A DNA stretch of 64,000 bases from Hyperoplus lanceolatus (Eukaryota > Chordata > Actinopteri > Uranoscopiformes > Ammodytidae): NCBI GenBank assembly GCA_026929865.2, contig CM049403.1, forward strand, positions 20,556,001 through 20,620,000, written 5' to 3'. Position numbers and translations under genes: made by a program. A model generated the notes under the pieces. That model searched no databases, was not told the origin of the DNA, and saw only the letters and a list, made by a program, of their open reading frames with translations. Below, piece by piece: positions 24,891 through 36,155 of the stretch (its first letter is position 1; every line of letters starts with the position of its first letter).

Positions 24891-25204
24891 TTAAAGGAAT
24901 ACTTCACCCATACGGAACCAGCGTTCTATCATTATAAAATAACTATTATAATGTAATGAATGAGGTTTTTCTTCCCTCAGTCTTTCCTTAGTCTTCCCTT
25001 GGCCCAGCTGTCCTGTTAATCCTAACTCTTACTGTGATGTCACAAGAAGGACACTGTAGGGTTAGACAGTGAGACCATAAAACACTCTTTCTGCCTTTTC
25101 TCAGGCTAAGATGATCCGATTTAATTTTTTTTGCACATTTATACTAAATAGGATGTCCGAGTTCAATACACCTTCATATTCCAACCGGTGAAGTAGGCCT
25201 TTAA
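24891..25204. mobile_element. TTAA-flanked MITE copy A, 306 bp
   Basis: The element at 24895-25200 is flanked by TTAA (24891-24894, 25201-25204). The ends are AGGAATACTTCACCC and, read inward from the right, AGGCCTACTTCACCGG, so about the first 14 bp pair with two mismatches. The right half (from GTGATGTCAC at about 25037) is clearly the same sequence as the right half of the element at 30.9 kb, including CACTCTTTCTGCCTTTTCTC and ACACCTTCATATTC. The left half is unrelated to that copy. No coding capacity. Confidence 0.85.
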
Positions 25205-25229
25205 GCAGCACCAAAACTCTGCAATGTTT

Positions 25230-25286
25230 ACACACGCCCACACACACACACGCACACACACACACACACACACGCACACATGCACA

Positions 25287-25378
<92 letters not shown>
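25230..25378. repeat. (CA)n microsatellite
   Basis: An imperfect CA/CG array of 149 bp that becomes pure CA from about 25290 to 25378. It begins 26 bp after the end of the MITE. The frames across it are poly(Thr-His) or poly(Cys-Val) and are artefacts. Confidence 0.97.
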
Positions 25379-25380
<2 letters not shown>

Positions 25381-28300
25381 CACCTAGGCTTACTAATACC
25401 TGTCTATCCTCTGACAGTTACAAGTCATGCATTGATCATATGTGGGAACATACAGAGAGCTCTTACTGTCCTCTAGCTCCATGTCTACCCAGGAATCACC
25501 TGCTTCTCTGGAGGCATTCCCCGTATGCAGCACCCAGTAAGCTTTATTATGAATGATTCATGAACAGACAGTCCAACTTTCTTTGATAAAATGGCAACAA
25601 CTTTGTGGCATCAAATGAAATATTCTTCCCCTTTTAACGACAGAGGAATGCAAGTAGAACTTTACTATATTGGATAGACAAACAGTCTCAAGGGAAAAAC
25701 ATTTTTCTTTTAGTTGTAAAGAAAAAAACCCAGTGCACTTCATTGCAGCCTGAATCTCCAATCATCAAGTACAATACATGCTTTTGTGAATACTTTTTTA
25801 CTTTACAGCAATGCTGGAAAAGTGCATGACATGCACGACTACAGATTGAACAGCAGCTTTTAACGTACAGACATATTCAACATCCGTTATCTACATGTTT
25901 CCAGGGGGAACATACATTTTAATTATTAAAAAGAATATCGTAATAAATACAATTTTACTTGCAATACTTTAAGTCATGTGAAGCTTTTATTTTGAAAAGT
26001 ACAAGTCAACTTGTTCATATGGTTGAAGTAAGTAATTGAATGCATAGGAGAGCATCTTCATTAAGTTGAAGATGTGTTATTTAGTGTTGAGCTAAGTTTT
26101 TTCTAAGCTCACACTTATACAGTTATACATGGACAGTGCTTACAGTACAAGGCTGCAAGGGGTTGATGTGGCAGGCTCGGTCGCATACGGTTATGACTGA
26201 ATGATGCATTTTCTCATTCCATATTGGTCAGAATTATACCTTTTAAATTCCTTGATGCTATGTGGCTGCATTTTCAAGTCCAAGCTTTGTACTGGGTCAA
26301 ACCTAGAGGTTAAGAATGTATGTTATTGAACGCTACAAATGGTTAACTCATCAAATAGCTCCTGATTCTGCTTGGCAGTTGAGTACTCACGAAGAACACA
26401 TTTCATCACATCGACTTCAGTTAGACTTGAGGTGGCCTTGACCTAGCTTATTCCTAGGAGCACAAAAAAAAACTCTTTCATGTGGAAGGCATATTCTTCA
26501 GTATTACCACCAATCCTTTCCCTGGCTCTCTCTTACATGCACAGAAAGCATAAAGTGTTTATGACCCAGCGTTTCAGAGGTCACATTCAGACTTTTATTC
26601 TTTACTCTGTCATGTCAAATACCCCTATCAGCTTTCCCCATCCCGTGCGTTTGTGTGACTGAGGTGGTTAAACAAAAATGCAGCGAGGGGTTCTGACCCT
26701 GACCTTTGACCCCATACAAACGTACATACAAACGCCAAGCCAATAACTAGCTTCCTTCTCAGAGCAACCATTCGCCTAAACAGGAGCATGTTGCTGACAA
26801 GTAATTTCAGAAAAGAAAGGGAGAAATGGGGCAAAAAAGGCATACAACAAATGGGTGGCTTAAGTGGGTCGCAATGTAAACAATTTAATTGGACACACTG
26901 ATTGGGATTCCTATTAATTGTAGCATTGCATTATGGGGCTGAGGAGATCTCTGGGATTGTCAACTCATGACAGGGCCAACACAAAGGTTGCATCATTAAG
27001 AAAATGTATTCTTAGTTGGATGGCAGAGGGTTTTTTTCCCACAGATAAAGAGAACAGCATGCAACCTGGGAGTATTGAAACTACTGTATGCACACAATTT
27101 ACCAATGAATAATAGTTGATGAGCACTTAATCACCTTTTTTAAATAGCAAAATCAGATCTTGATTATGGAAATACAGCCAACACAGACATTCATTGTGCT
27201 TTCAATATAAAAACAAATGTTAATGCCATTAGTAGACTGCATATGTGGAAACAAGGAGGAAACTGAGCTCTTTTCATATAACCTCTTTGCCCACCATCAG
27301 TTTATGTATATGTGCTTGTTGCCAAATGATCATGTTTCAAGTCTTTGAACCGTGTCGTTTGAGGTATTTCAGGCTTTTTAAGAGCAAAACCGGAGGACCC
27401 TCATGCTTATTTAATTCATCCAGAGCTGCGTTTATAATTCACGTGGGTGTAGGTTCAGTGAGGCCACAGCAGTGAATGGGGGTGCACTAACTTTAGTGCC
27501 CAGCAAAAGCTTTCTCCAGCTGGGAGAATGGGCCCTGGCCTGCAGGCCACAGGCAAGGGGCCACATACAGTAATTGGCCCAATCCAAAGGGATTTATAGA
27601 TTTTCACATTCAAATTTATATTGTCTGGTTTGCAATTGGGAGGCAAAAGGATAGTCTTACCTTTTTGGCTAAAGAACCACTTTGTTAAACCTCACCAGAA
27701 AAAGAATAGTGAGTCTGCTGAGGGGAAACATGACAATAGGGTATCGCAAGTTAATAGTGAGGGAGAAGTTAAAAGACTGCCAAGTGAAAAAGTTATATAT
27801 TTGAACTACTGAAAGTATAATGTAACCTCAGGAAGTATTATTATGTATTTCTACCTGTATCACCATATACTTTCAATTAATTTTACTTCTAACTTGCCTT
27901 CATGTTTCAAAAGACCATTTATAATGTAGCTATTTGAAATATGGTCCGATAATGTGTTCCTATATTTAATAACCTCATCATTACCGATTTCCCCCCAAAA
28001 TAGATTTAAATTCTCATTTAAATCCTTGCCAATTTCAAGCAATCATTAATTAAACAAATGCAATCAAAACAACTTATCAAAGTACTTCTATTGTATGTAC
28101 GTGTCTTTGTTTTTATTAACTTATCAATGACACTTTAGAGAGAAAGTTACGGGTCAACACATGAGCAGAACATGGCCATGACAGATATTAAACTAAGCCA
28201 AAATGGTACCCATACAAACATCCCACAATGTGTAGACCCATGTACAATGAAGGCGAGCTATATATTTAGATTGATTTAGCTAATAAATAGTATTACTATA

Positions 28301-29227
28301 AACTTTACATCCCTTTTTTGGTTTTGAACACAGACTGTATTGGGAAATCAATATTTTACACGGCCTTAATGACATGAAAGCTAACCTGTTAAAGCACAGA
28401 AGCTGGACAAATAAATTCTGTCTCGGTTATCATACTGTAGATGTTCAAAGAATAGCCGCAGTAAAATGTTTAGCAATGTGCTCAATGCAACAGAAGCCAA
28501 AACAGTGAAACATTTTAATACTGTATTCTTACAGAGATTGCAGCAGCCTATTTCCCTCGTATACATATACTCACTGTATGTCCACACCTGGCAGCTGCCC
28601 AACACATCTGCTTTGTCTTTTGTCTGTATACAATCCCACTGTAGCCATTCATTGTCAGTTGCCTTGCTGAGGACCAAATTAGGTTTGAGATTGTAGAGTG
28701 TTCATTTTCAACCCCCAGAATATTCACAGCATGTTTGACTTACATACACTGTTACGATGAATTTTGACTTACCTCGGTCCAACATGGCATGTCCTCTTTA
28801 ATGTGTCATAGCCTACAACATGATTGTCTATATTTGGTTATATTTTTCTAAGATGAAGAGATATATTTTAAGTCGAACGTCACTTAAAATACCATTGGGA
28901 CATTATTTTTGCTGAGGCACTTTTGTCAATTTTTCTACAAGAAGTAGCAAACTACTGTTGGGTACGCATGATAGGACAACCAACAAGGGTCAGGCATTTT
29001 GATGCGGAAAAACAACAACAATCATCGGCTATGTATTCAAAATCATCAGGTGAGAGTAATGTGCACCCTTATTTCATGGACAAGTGAGTGAACTATACGT
29101 ACACAACAGTAATATGAACAATATGAATAAAGAATGGACGCAGATGTTACTGAAATGTCAGGGCATGCAACAGTATTCAAGTAGGTAACCTAGTTTGAAA
29201 AGATGGTGGGCTTTTCTGCAAATATTC
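25379..29227. other. Non-coding DNA
   Basis: No gene or transposon recognised in about 3.8 kb. A frame beginning at ATG 28969 (MIGQPTRVRHF) is open for about 45 codons and crosses a donor-like CAG|GTGAGAG at about 29046, but there is no family resemblance and it is probably chance. Confidence 0.55.
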
Positions 29228-30313
29228 TTTTAAAGTAGGGGTTCTCAAACTTTTGATAGCTTAGGGCCAATTTAGGAACCCAACATTGGACCGAGGGCCG
29301 CCGAAGGAATTAAAAAAAAAAAAAATGAAATCATTTCAATGGCCAGCGTCTTTGCATCTTTACAGTTTACATGTATTGGTCTGCATCCAATAATGTGTAA
29401 TTAACACATTTTAATTAATAAATGAAGGGCTAGGTTTCATTTCAACATTGGGGGGACACATTAAAAGCGGGGTTCTGTGGGTTGTCCCCCAGAAAAATTT
29501 GAGGTTCAAACACTTCATTTTGTGCATCTGGTTAATTTTTATGCAGTAATTTGTGTCTTCTGTATTTATTTATGGTGGACATGTTAAGGAAAAGACAACT
29601 AGCTCCCATTGACGCAAATCTAATGGAATATAAATCAGTAAGGCACTGAGGCTTTCAGTATTGCATTCAAATATTTATTCTACTTTATTGTTCAAAACTT
29701 TCTTCACATTGAAAACGGATCACCTTTTGGAGTGTTTTTTTTGTAGGACTCACTACTCATGATGGAGCAGCAGTGTTAACTATTATGACACTATACATTG
29801 AAAATAAACAGGGTGGGCTATCAGCAGTCAACTAGGCAGATAGTTCCATGGCTATCAGCAGCTAGCTAACGTTAGCTTGTTAGCTAAACTTTAGGCAAAA
29901 GAGTTAGAAACCAGATAATGTTAGCATCCAATCATAGACACTTGACCTAATCTAATTCACCTTAAAGGTGAGAAAGTGCATTGTATTGGGCTTAACAAGC
30001 TCACTATCTAACAACTTACATTGGGACCACTACACTGCCTGCTACACTACGGGAGGCTGGTCGGCAAGTTTAAGATGGTACGGTCCACTGTAGGGGTGTT
30101 ATTATTAATAATTGGGGAATTAATATATGTAAACAATTAGGAGGGATATTTAAGTGTTTCGACCCCTGTACTGTTTTTACTGTTACGGGGGACGCATCCC
30201 CTCTGTGCTTTTCAATTAAAATTGATTTGTTTTTATTTTTTATAATTCATAATTCAATGCGGGCCGCCAGATATGTTTCTGCGGGCCGCACTTTGAGAAC
30301 CACTGTTTTAAAG
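29228..30313. mobile_element. Non-autonomous hAT element, 1070 bp
   Basis: The element at 29236-30305 starts TAGGGGTTCTCAAAC and ends GTGAGAACC-type sequence (TTTGAGAACCACTG). It is bounded by a perfect 8-bp duplication TTTTAAAG (29228-29235, 30306-30313). Just inside the ends, AGGGCCGCCG (left) and GGGCCGCC/GGGCCGCA (right) form subterminal GC-rich repeats. No transposase frame is present. Its terminal TTCTCAA and right-end CAGTGGTTCTCAA match the ends of the 17.7-kb hAT, and the duplication has TA at the centre, so a Buster-type enzyme probably moved it. Internal pieces GGGGGGACAC and GTTGTCCCCC near 29450-29495 suggest further repeat content. Confidence 0.9.
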
Positions 30314-30877
30314 TATATGGCAATGGTCCCTGGAAGCTTTGCTGCTTTCCATTTTGCATCAGACTACATTCTGACATTTAAAATATACACACATGTGTCT
30401 GTTGAGTTAAAGGTGAACATTTCAGACCTGAAGAAAGTTTTGGACATAAAAAATAAAGCTTTCACTTCACTTTCCTTTATCCTGTAAAATAATTGAGTAA
30501 AAGTATTTTAGATGATCGGCCAAAATCATCTCTGTTCCTTGACAGAGAACTGACGTGTTTACTGTATGAAGCACCACATTTTTCTTACTGTGCATTTGCT
30601 TGAGTGGATCCTTGTGGTTTTCTTATAAGTAATGTCAGTCTGACATCCTGGCTATATGATATCAAATAAAAGCATAACTGTGATGAACTGCTGATGGAAA
30701 AACTATAAACCAATATATAAATAGCAAAAATATCCAAGTCACTTAACATACTATAGAAAATGTCAAGCAGAAAGGAAAGTGGCTTGGTCCGCTTTCGGAC
30801 ATTTGACTGTTTTGCCATAGACTTATAGTTCACTGACTGATTGTCTCTGATTACCTGCATTACCAAATGCTTTCTCC
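30314..30877. other. Non-coding spacer
   Basis: About 560 bp of AT-rich DNA between a hAT element and a palindromic MITE; nothing recognised. Confidence 0.6.
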
Positions 30878-31190
30878 TTAAAGGCCTACTTCACCGGTTT
30901 GAATATGAAGGTGTATTGAATTCTGAGATCCTATGTAGTATAAATGTGCAAAAAAAATTAAAATCGGTTCATCCTAGCCTGAGAAACGGTAGAAAGAGTG
31001 TTTTTTTTAACCCTATATTTCTCTTTCTGTGATGTCACGAGAAAGAGAAATATAGGGTTAAAAAAAACACTCTTTCTGCCTTTTCTCAGGCTAGGATGAA
31101 CCGATTTCAATTTTTTTCGCACATTTATACTACATAGGATCTCAGAATTCAATACACCTTCATATTCAAACCGGTGAAGTAGGCCTTTAA
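30878..31190. mobile_element. TTAA-flanked MITE copy B, palindromic (fold-back) form
   Basis: TTAA occurs at 30878-30881 and 31187-31190. The two arms, 30878-31028 and 31040-31190, are each 151 bp and are inverted copies differing at only about four positions. They surround an 11-bp spacer GTGATGTCACG. The right arm matches the right half of MITE copy A at 24.9 kb; the left arm is the same right half inverted, replacing the left half seen in copy A. The overall length (305 bp between TTAAs) is nearly the same as copy A. Transcripts would form a long hairpin. The arm frames give almost identical peptides on the two strands ([15 protein letters not shown]), which is an artefact of the palindrome. 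Confidence 0.88.
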
Positions 31191-31222
31191 TGTCTGAAAC
31201 CAAGACCTGTTTGCTTTTATCA

Positions 31223-31228
31223 TGTGTG

Positions 31229-31262
<34 letters not shown>
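31223..31262. repeat. (GT)n microsatellite
   Basis: A 40-bp GT array with one TAGG interruption, beginning 33 bp after the palindromic MITE. Confidence 0.92.
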
Positions 31263-31265
<3 letters not shown>

Positions 31266-34200
31266 AACTAAGAGGGCAAATATGATATCACAATAAGAGA
31301 GGCTCATCATCATGTGTTATGATAATGTTAGATACAGTAAGTAAAACAATGTGTTAATTTTGGGTAAAATAATCTGTAGACAGATGGAGTTTAGATCAGG
31401 CTCATGGCCTTATTTTCATATGTCATCTCATTTTTACTCGAACCTGATAAAAGAGAAGTGCCGGGAAGAGTAGAGTGGAATGATTGAAATTCTACCTCCA
31501 CCAATAATGAACATCTTCTGGTTTTGGCCTGAGCTAATGTGTTCCGCGGTGGCCTGGCTTTAAACCGCCCTTTTTTCTTTGAGCCAGTAATGTTGTGTGG
31601 CTTTGCAGTATTAAGTAACAACTTGTACTGTCTGCTAAGAACATGACCCCACCTGAGAGTGCAGAAGGTTGGCTTCATGGGGGAAAATAGATACACGGCA
31701 ACCATTCAAGTTCTTTCAACTCAGAAGAGAGACCCTTTTCTGGGTATAAGGCCCTGTAAAAGGGACAGACAATGACTGTTTGCGTGCAGGTAAGTGCACC
31801 CATAAAACAACGGGGATGAAGTAAAGCGAGTGAGTGAAAGACTTATAGGGCTTCAGAAGAATGAATGCATTCATGTTCCCAAGGCCCCTTGGATAAATTA
31901 ATGGCTTATGTTTGTTCTACAAAGTAGAATGAGGTGATATCATGCTACTGCATCTACAAGTCTAATTAAGTGTCACTTTTCTTCTGAACTCGTGGGATGA
32001 GTATGGGTAATTATGTTGTGCGATAACTAAATGTTTTGTATATAACTTTAAATTATTTTTTCCCCCCATCTTACAAATGCATGATTGTCTTTTTGTATTT
32101 GAACATGTCTGAATATCTTAAGCATTGTTTTAAAAGCATGTGTATCTTTGTACACTGTAGCTTTATTGTGTCCAACCTGCAGGTGTTAACATGTAATACT
32201 TATATATATTTAAAGCAAGGCATTGCCTGTATGTAAACAGCACACCCTCATGTGGTCAACTTGTTCTGGATTTTTAGTTTTAAAAGAAGCAGTTCAAAAA
32301 GCAAAATCAAAAGATGAGAAGAAGTCTATAATGAGCAGAAAGGGGGGAATTTAAGGGCATCCAGAGTTCAATCCATCTCCCATCAACCATCTGCTGAGTT
32401 GTTTATTACTGTCACTTGCCCAAGCTCCATCACCAGGCTTGTTGTTATGATTTGGGGAATCCACTTGCCTATCCTATCTGCGATCTAATTGAAAAATTCC
32501 CCCATCCTGCACAACACTTTTCTGATGTAACCAGCCTGCAACTTTGTTCCATGACTCAGTGTCTCAGGCTAAGTGCAACCACCGACAATGCATTCCCTAA
32601 ATAACTGGCTTCAAATCAGAATTCCTATACAAATAGTCTATCTGCGGAGATGCTGTATATCGCTGGATTTACCAAAACTTCCTTGCTCTGCTAGCGTACA
32701 GATGGAACCACTTACAGTATGTGTCTGTCTTTAAGTAAGATAATACTGGAAAGTACAATTGCTAAAGAATGAAATATGAAAGGATGCTCTTGTTATTTTC
32801 ACTGTGGTAAGTGGGGAACTTTACGGCACATCTACGGCATTTTTGTGTGTCTAGAAGTGTGGGCGCTGCAGTCAGAGGCCCGTTGCCATTCTTTTATGTG
32901 GCCAGACATTACCATTGTACCAGCCTCGAGTGCATTCTCTCTTGCTCCTTAATGGCCTAATTGTGGTTTTATATCATCTGAAGAGAAGAGAGGCAGTCTG
33001 AAGCCGCAAATGCCTCCGCTTGGCCTCCTATCAGTCGGTTAAGTCATTATCATATTGCCTTTGTTTAGAGTGACATGCTTTGGGGTGGGGCTTAGCCTGT
33101 GCATTGTCTCAGCATCAGTGAACGCTTGCAGTGCTTACTAATGAACAGTAATCCCCACACACCCTTCTTACCACTGTGTAATTGGTTGATTTATTAGTGG
33201 AGTGTGATAGCCAACCAAACCCAGAGCTTAGGAAAGAACTGTGGGTTAATGATTGCTTTAATCCTCTCGCAGAGCAGTTCCAAACTTTGCTTTGTGTTTA
33301 TATTCAAATGTTTTCCAAACCCTAACTCAGCGTTCAAAGCCGAAGTGCCTTCGTTCAATTTCATGACAACACTGAAAGCAATTTCCACTGGCCCAGTTGT
33401 GTGCCATTGAAGATTTATCTCTGCACCGCTGTGCTCTGTTCTCCTGACCAAAGGGAATAGAGAAAGCCTTGTGGGTTAGAAAGTCTAGCTACCTTTTAAT
33501 TGCTCTTAAGAAAAGAGGGCATGTTCCCTTCTTCTGTATTCATCCGCTTATACGACACCATTTGAAACAGAAGAACATTTAACTCATCATATTTAAGGTA
33601 TTTTTTCCACTATGTTGTGATGAATTGCCTTTACACATACAACTTTATGTGCCCTATTATACATGTTTTATGTGCATTTTTGTGAAACACTAATTTTCTA
33701 TGTGTCAGGCGATCAGAAGCCAAAGACTGATGACAGTTGACGGTTTGACGCTGTCGGGTTGACATGTTGAGTCATTATCAAAGGGAAGCTAAGAGAGGAA
33801 TAGTAGAGTTAATGTTTTAAAATGGCGAGAGAAGCATCAAAACTGAAAACGTCATTTCCAATGACTTGTACATATAGTAGATACATTGTGTTGTAAAACA
33901 GCTTCTAATCTAGGTGGGTGTGAACTAATAGACGGCTTTCTACTCATCTAATGTATTCAAAGCTAGAATATTGTCAATTACAATGATTTGAAGTGGGTTC
34001 CTTTGTGGTGCATGTCACACTTTTGTGTTTGAAACTACTCTGTCAATTAACATGCATTAAGAGGAGAGGTTGTGTGTGGGGGACTGCAGTGTTGGGTGTT
34101 GGCAGAAAAAGACGGTTTAACATCTCAAGTAAACAGTCATAATGGTAAAATATGAATGAATGAGTCTGCACATGACTTTGAGTGTACTTAAATAATCGTC

Positions 34201-36074
34201 TACACATTTGCTGGCATTTAATTGTTGACGGCGTAGCGCCTTTTGCACCTTTTTCTCTCTGCTGCTCGTGTTTGTAAAAGGTATTGATCTTTCTAAATCT
34301 TTGCATATCTCTGCAGAGACATCCATCTCCCCCCCAGACACCCCTACCTTTTTTCCTCCTCTCCCTCTAGAAGGCTGATAATTAGCTTGCGTTGGAAGCT
34401 CATTAATACCTCGTCACCATCGAAAGAGAGAGAGTGAGAGAAAAAAAGAAAGAGAGAGCATGTCGTTGATAGATTCTCACCCATGGTTAGCCCCAGCCTC
34501 TCTGTTTGTTTCCATCTCCCTGGCTGGACGTTAATGAGACGGCGAGGGGTGGCAGGATTTTGCTTACTCTGTCCGTGCTCAGAAGACGTGAACCAGCCTT
34601 ATAATTGCTAATTTACCCTTCCGCACACCCAGCAAGCGTTCCAAGATGCTGTCGAGACGTACCACATAACCATGCTCTTAATATCTATTCAAAGCAACAG
34701 AGTAAAAAGCCTCAGGAGGAAGATTATATTTACTTTTTTGGAGAAAATAATAATTTAAGATCCAAAAGTTAGATAAAATAAAGTAAAAATAACACCAGTC
34801 CTGATTTTGGCAGATTGCTGTAGAAGAAATTTGAAAGTAAATAAATGATATGAAGTAAATCTGTTGGTGTGTATGGGAATGTGATCACAACACACAAGAC
34901 AAATTGTGTCCATAGATTTTTTACAAAGCTCTGCCGTCTCTTTGTATCCCTTGCACACTGAGTCCAGGTACATTTGAGAAATGGATTCAAACTGGAACTG
35001 AAAGCATCATCTAGTTAAGCTGCCAATCATGGAAGAAAGCATAGTTTTGGACGCCACACCTATCCCGCATTTGAATGAGAGGAATTGTTCCCAAACCTTT
35101 AATCGAGGGGACCTGAACAATCAAGAGCAATGCTTTGTATACCTTCCAGGGAAAAAGGTGCACAGTTATCCCCATTTTTAAACAAAATTGTGTCCCCCTC
35201 TCTCAGCAGGCTTTTCATCTGGCCTTCGAGTGTGGCCGTTGGTATGTCAACACGTTTGCCTTTCATTGTGGTCTTGCACCATTACATACAAACTGCTTGG
35301 TTTAAGACCCTGCTTCTTTGGTTAAAATAGATTTATCCAAACTGAATTTGAGAGTGCTTTTTTAAAGTATTGTTAGAAATCACCCACCTAATGTTTTTAA
35401 TACTCAACAGCTACATCCACAGAAAATCTGACAACCTTACCAGTTTTCTCATAAAGAAGGTTCTATTTGGTTTTGAATTAAACTTATAGTACTGCTATGA
35501 AAACATTGTTTTCAGATAGTTTAGTCCAGTGTAAGTTGGGAGGTGTTGGATTTACATGCAACCACTAAATAATGATAACTCTGATTCTCCCTCTGCTGCA
35601 TCTCACTCACATACACACACTCTTCCCTGAAGTCACATCACTTCCTCCTGCCCTCCCTTATCCCAGCATGACAGGAAAGGATCAGCATCATCCCTTTCTT
35701 CCTCACCCCTTCTTTCCCTTCTTTCTCTTCCTCACCAACACCTCCATCTGCATTTCTACACGTATGTCTTATTTATCCATTCCTCTCAGATTAGGTCTCG
35801 GGAGATGAGAGACATCTGCTTTGTGTACTTTGAAGATGCATCGCGTTGCTCAATTACGTGCGGGGGCCAAGGTCTCGTTTGCATTCAGTGGCATGGAGAG
35901 AGCATTGCTAACAGGTGGTGGGAGAGAACATGTATGGCAGGCCGTCTGATAAATAAAATATATTATGGTAATGGCACTGAGGAGAGGGAGAGATGTAACT
36001 ATTGCCAAATTGGCTTGCTCTGCATTCACAACCGAGAGAGGACAAGTTTTTTTCGGGGGGAGGTGGATGCTTGA

Positions 36075-36075
<1 letters not shown>
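31263..36075. other. Non-coding DNA
   Basis: No supported exon or transposon. A full-consensus donor-like CAG|GTAAGT lies at 31788-31793 after a six-codon ATG frame. Homeodomain-type ATTA-rich blocks lie near 32950-33100 and 34370-34680. A strongly pyrimidine-rich tract fills 35579-35795 and ends in CTCTCAG. See findings. Confidence 0.5.
34422..34459. repeat. (GA)n/A-rich simple repeat
   Basis: About 38 bp of GAGA with an internal A-run; purine-only on the + strand. Confidence 0.8.

Positions 36076-36153
<78 letters not shown>
36076..36153. repeat. (AC)n microsatellite
   Basis: A pure AC array of 78 bp. It explains the Thr-His and Cys-Val repeat frames on both strands. Confidence 0.97.

Positions 36154-36155
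<2 letters not shown>

Noticed and set aside
25101..25556. ORFs of Cys-Val or Thr-His repeats around the CA arrays (also at 35850-36302, 56194-56792, 57340-57576, 62122-62643)
   Set aside because: They are translations of dinucleotide repeats; no start, domain or codon-use support.
28969..29110. ATG frame MIGQPTRVRHF running to a donor-like CAGGTGAGAG
   Set aside because: It is short, has no family resemblance and no acceptor or downstream exon.
30841..31203. Two nearly identical peptides encoded on opposite strands
   Set aside because: They are the two arms of the palindromic MITE and not a duplicated gene.
35805..36074. Frame containing CSITCGGQG, reminiscent of a thrombospondin type 1 repeat
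   Set aside because: The necessary Trp and later Cys spacing are missing, and the frame runs into the AC microsatellite.
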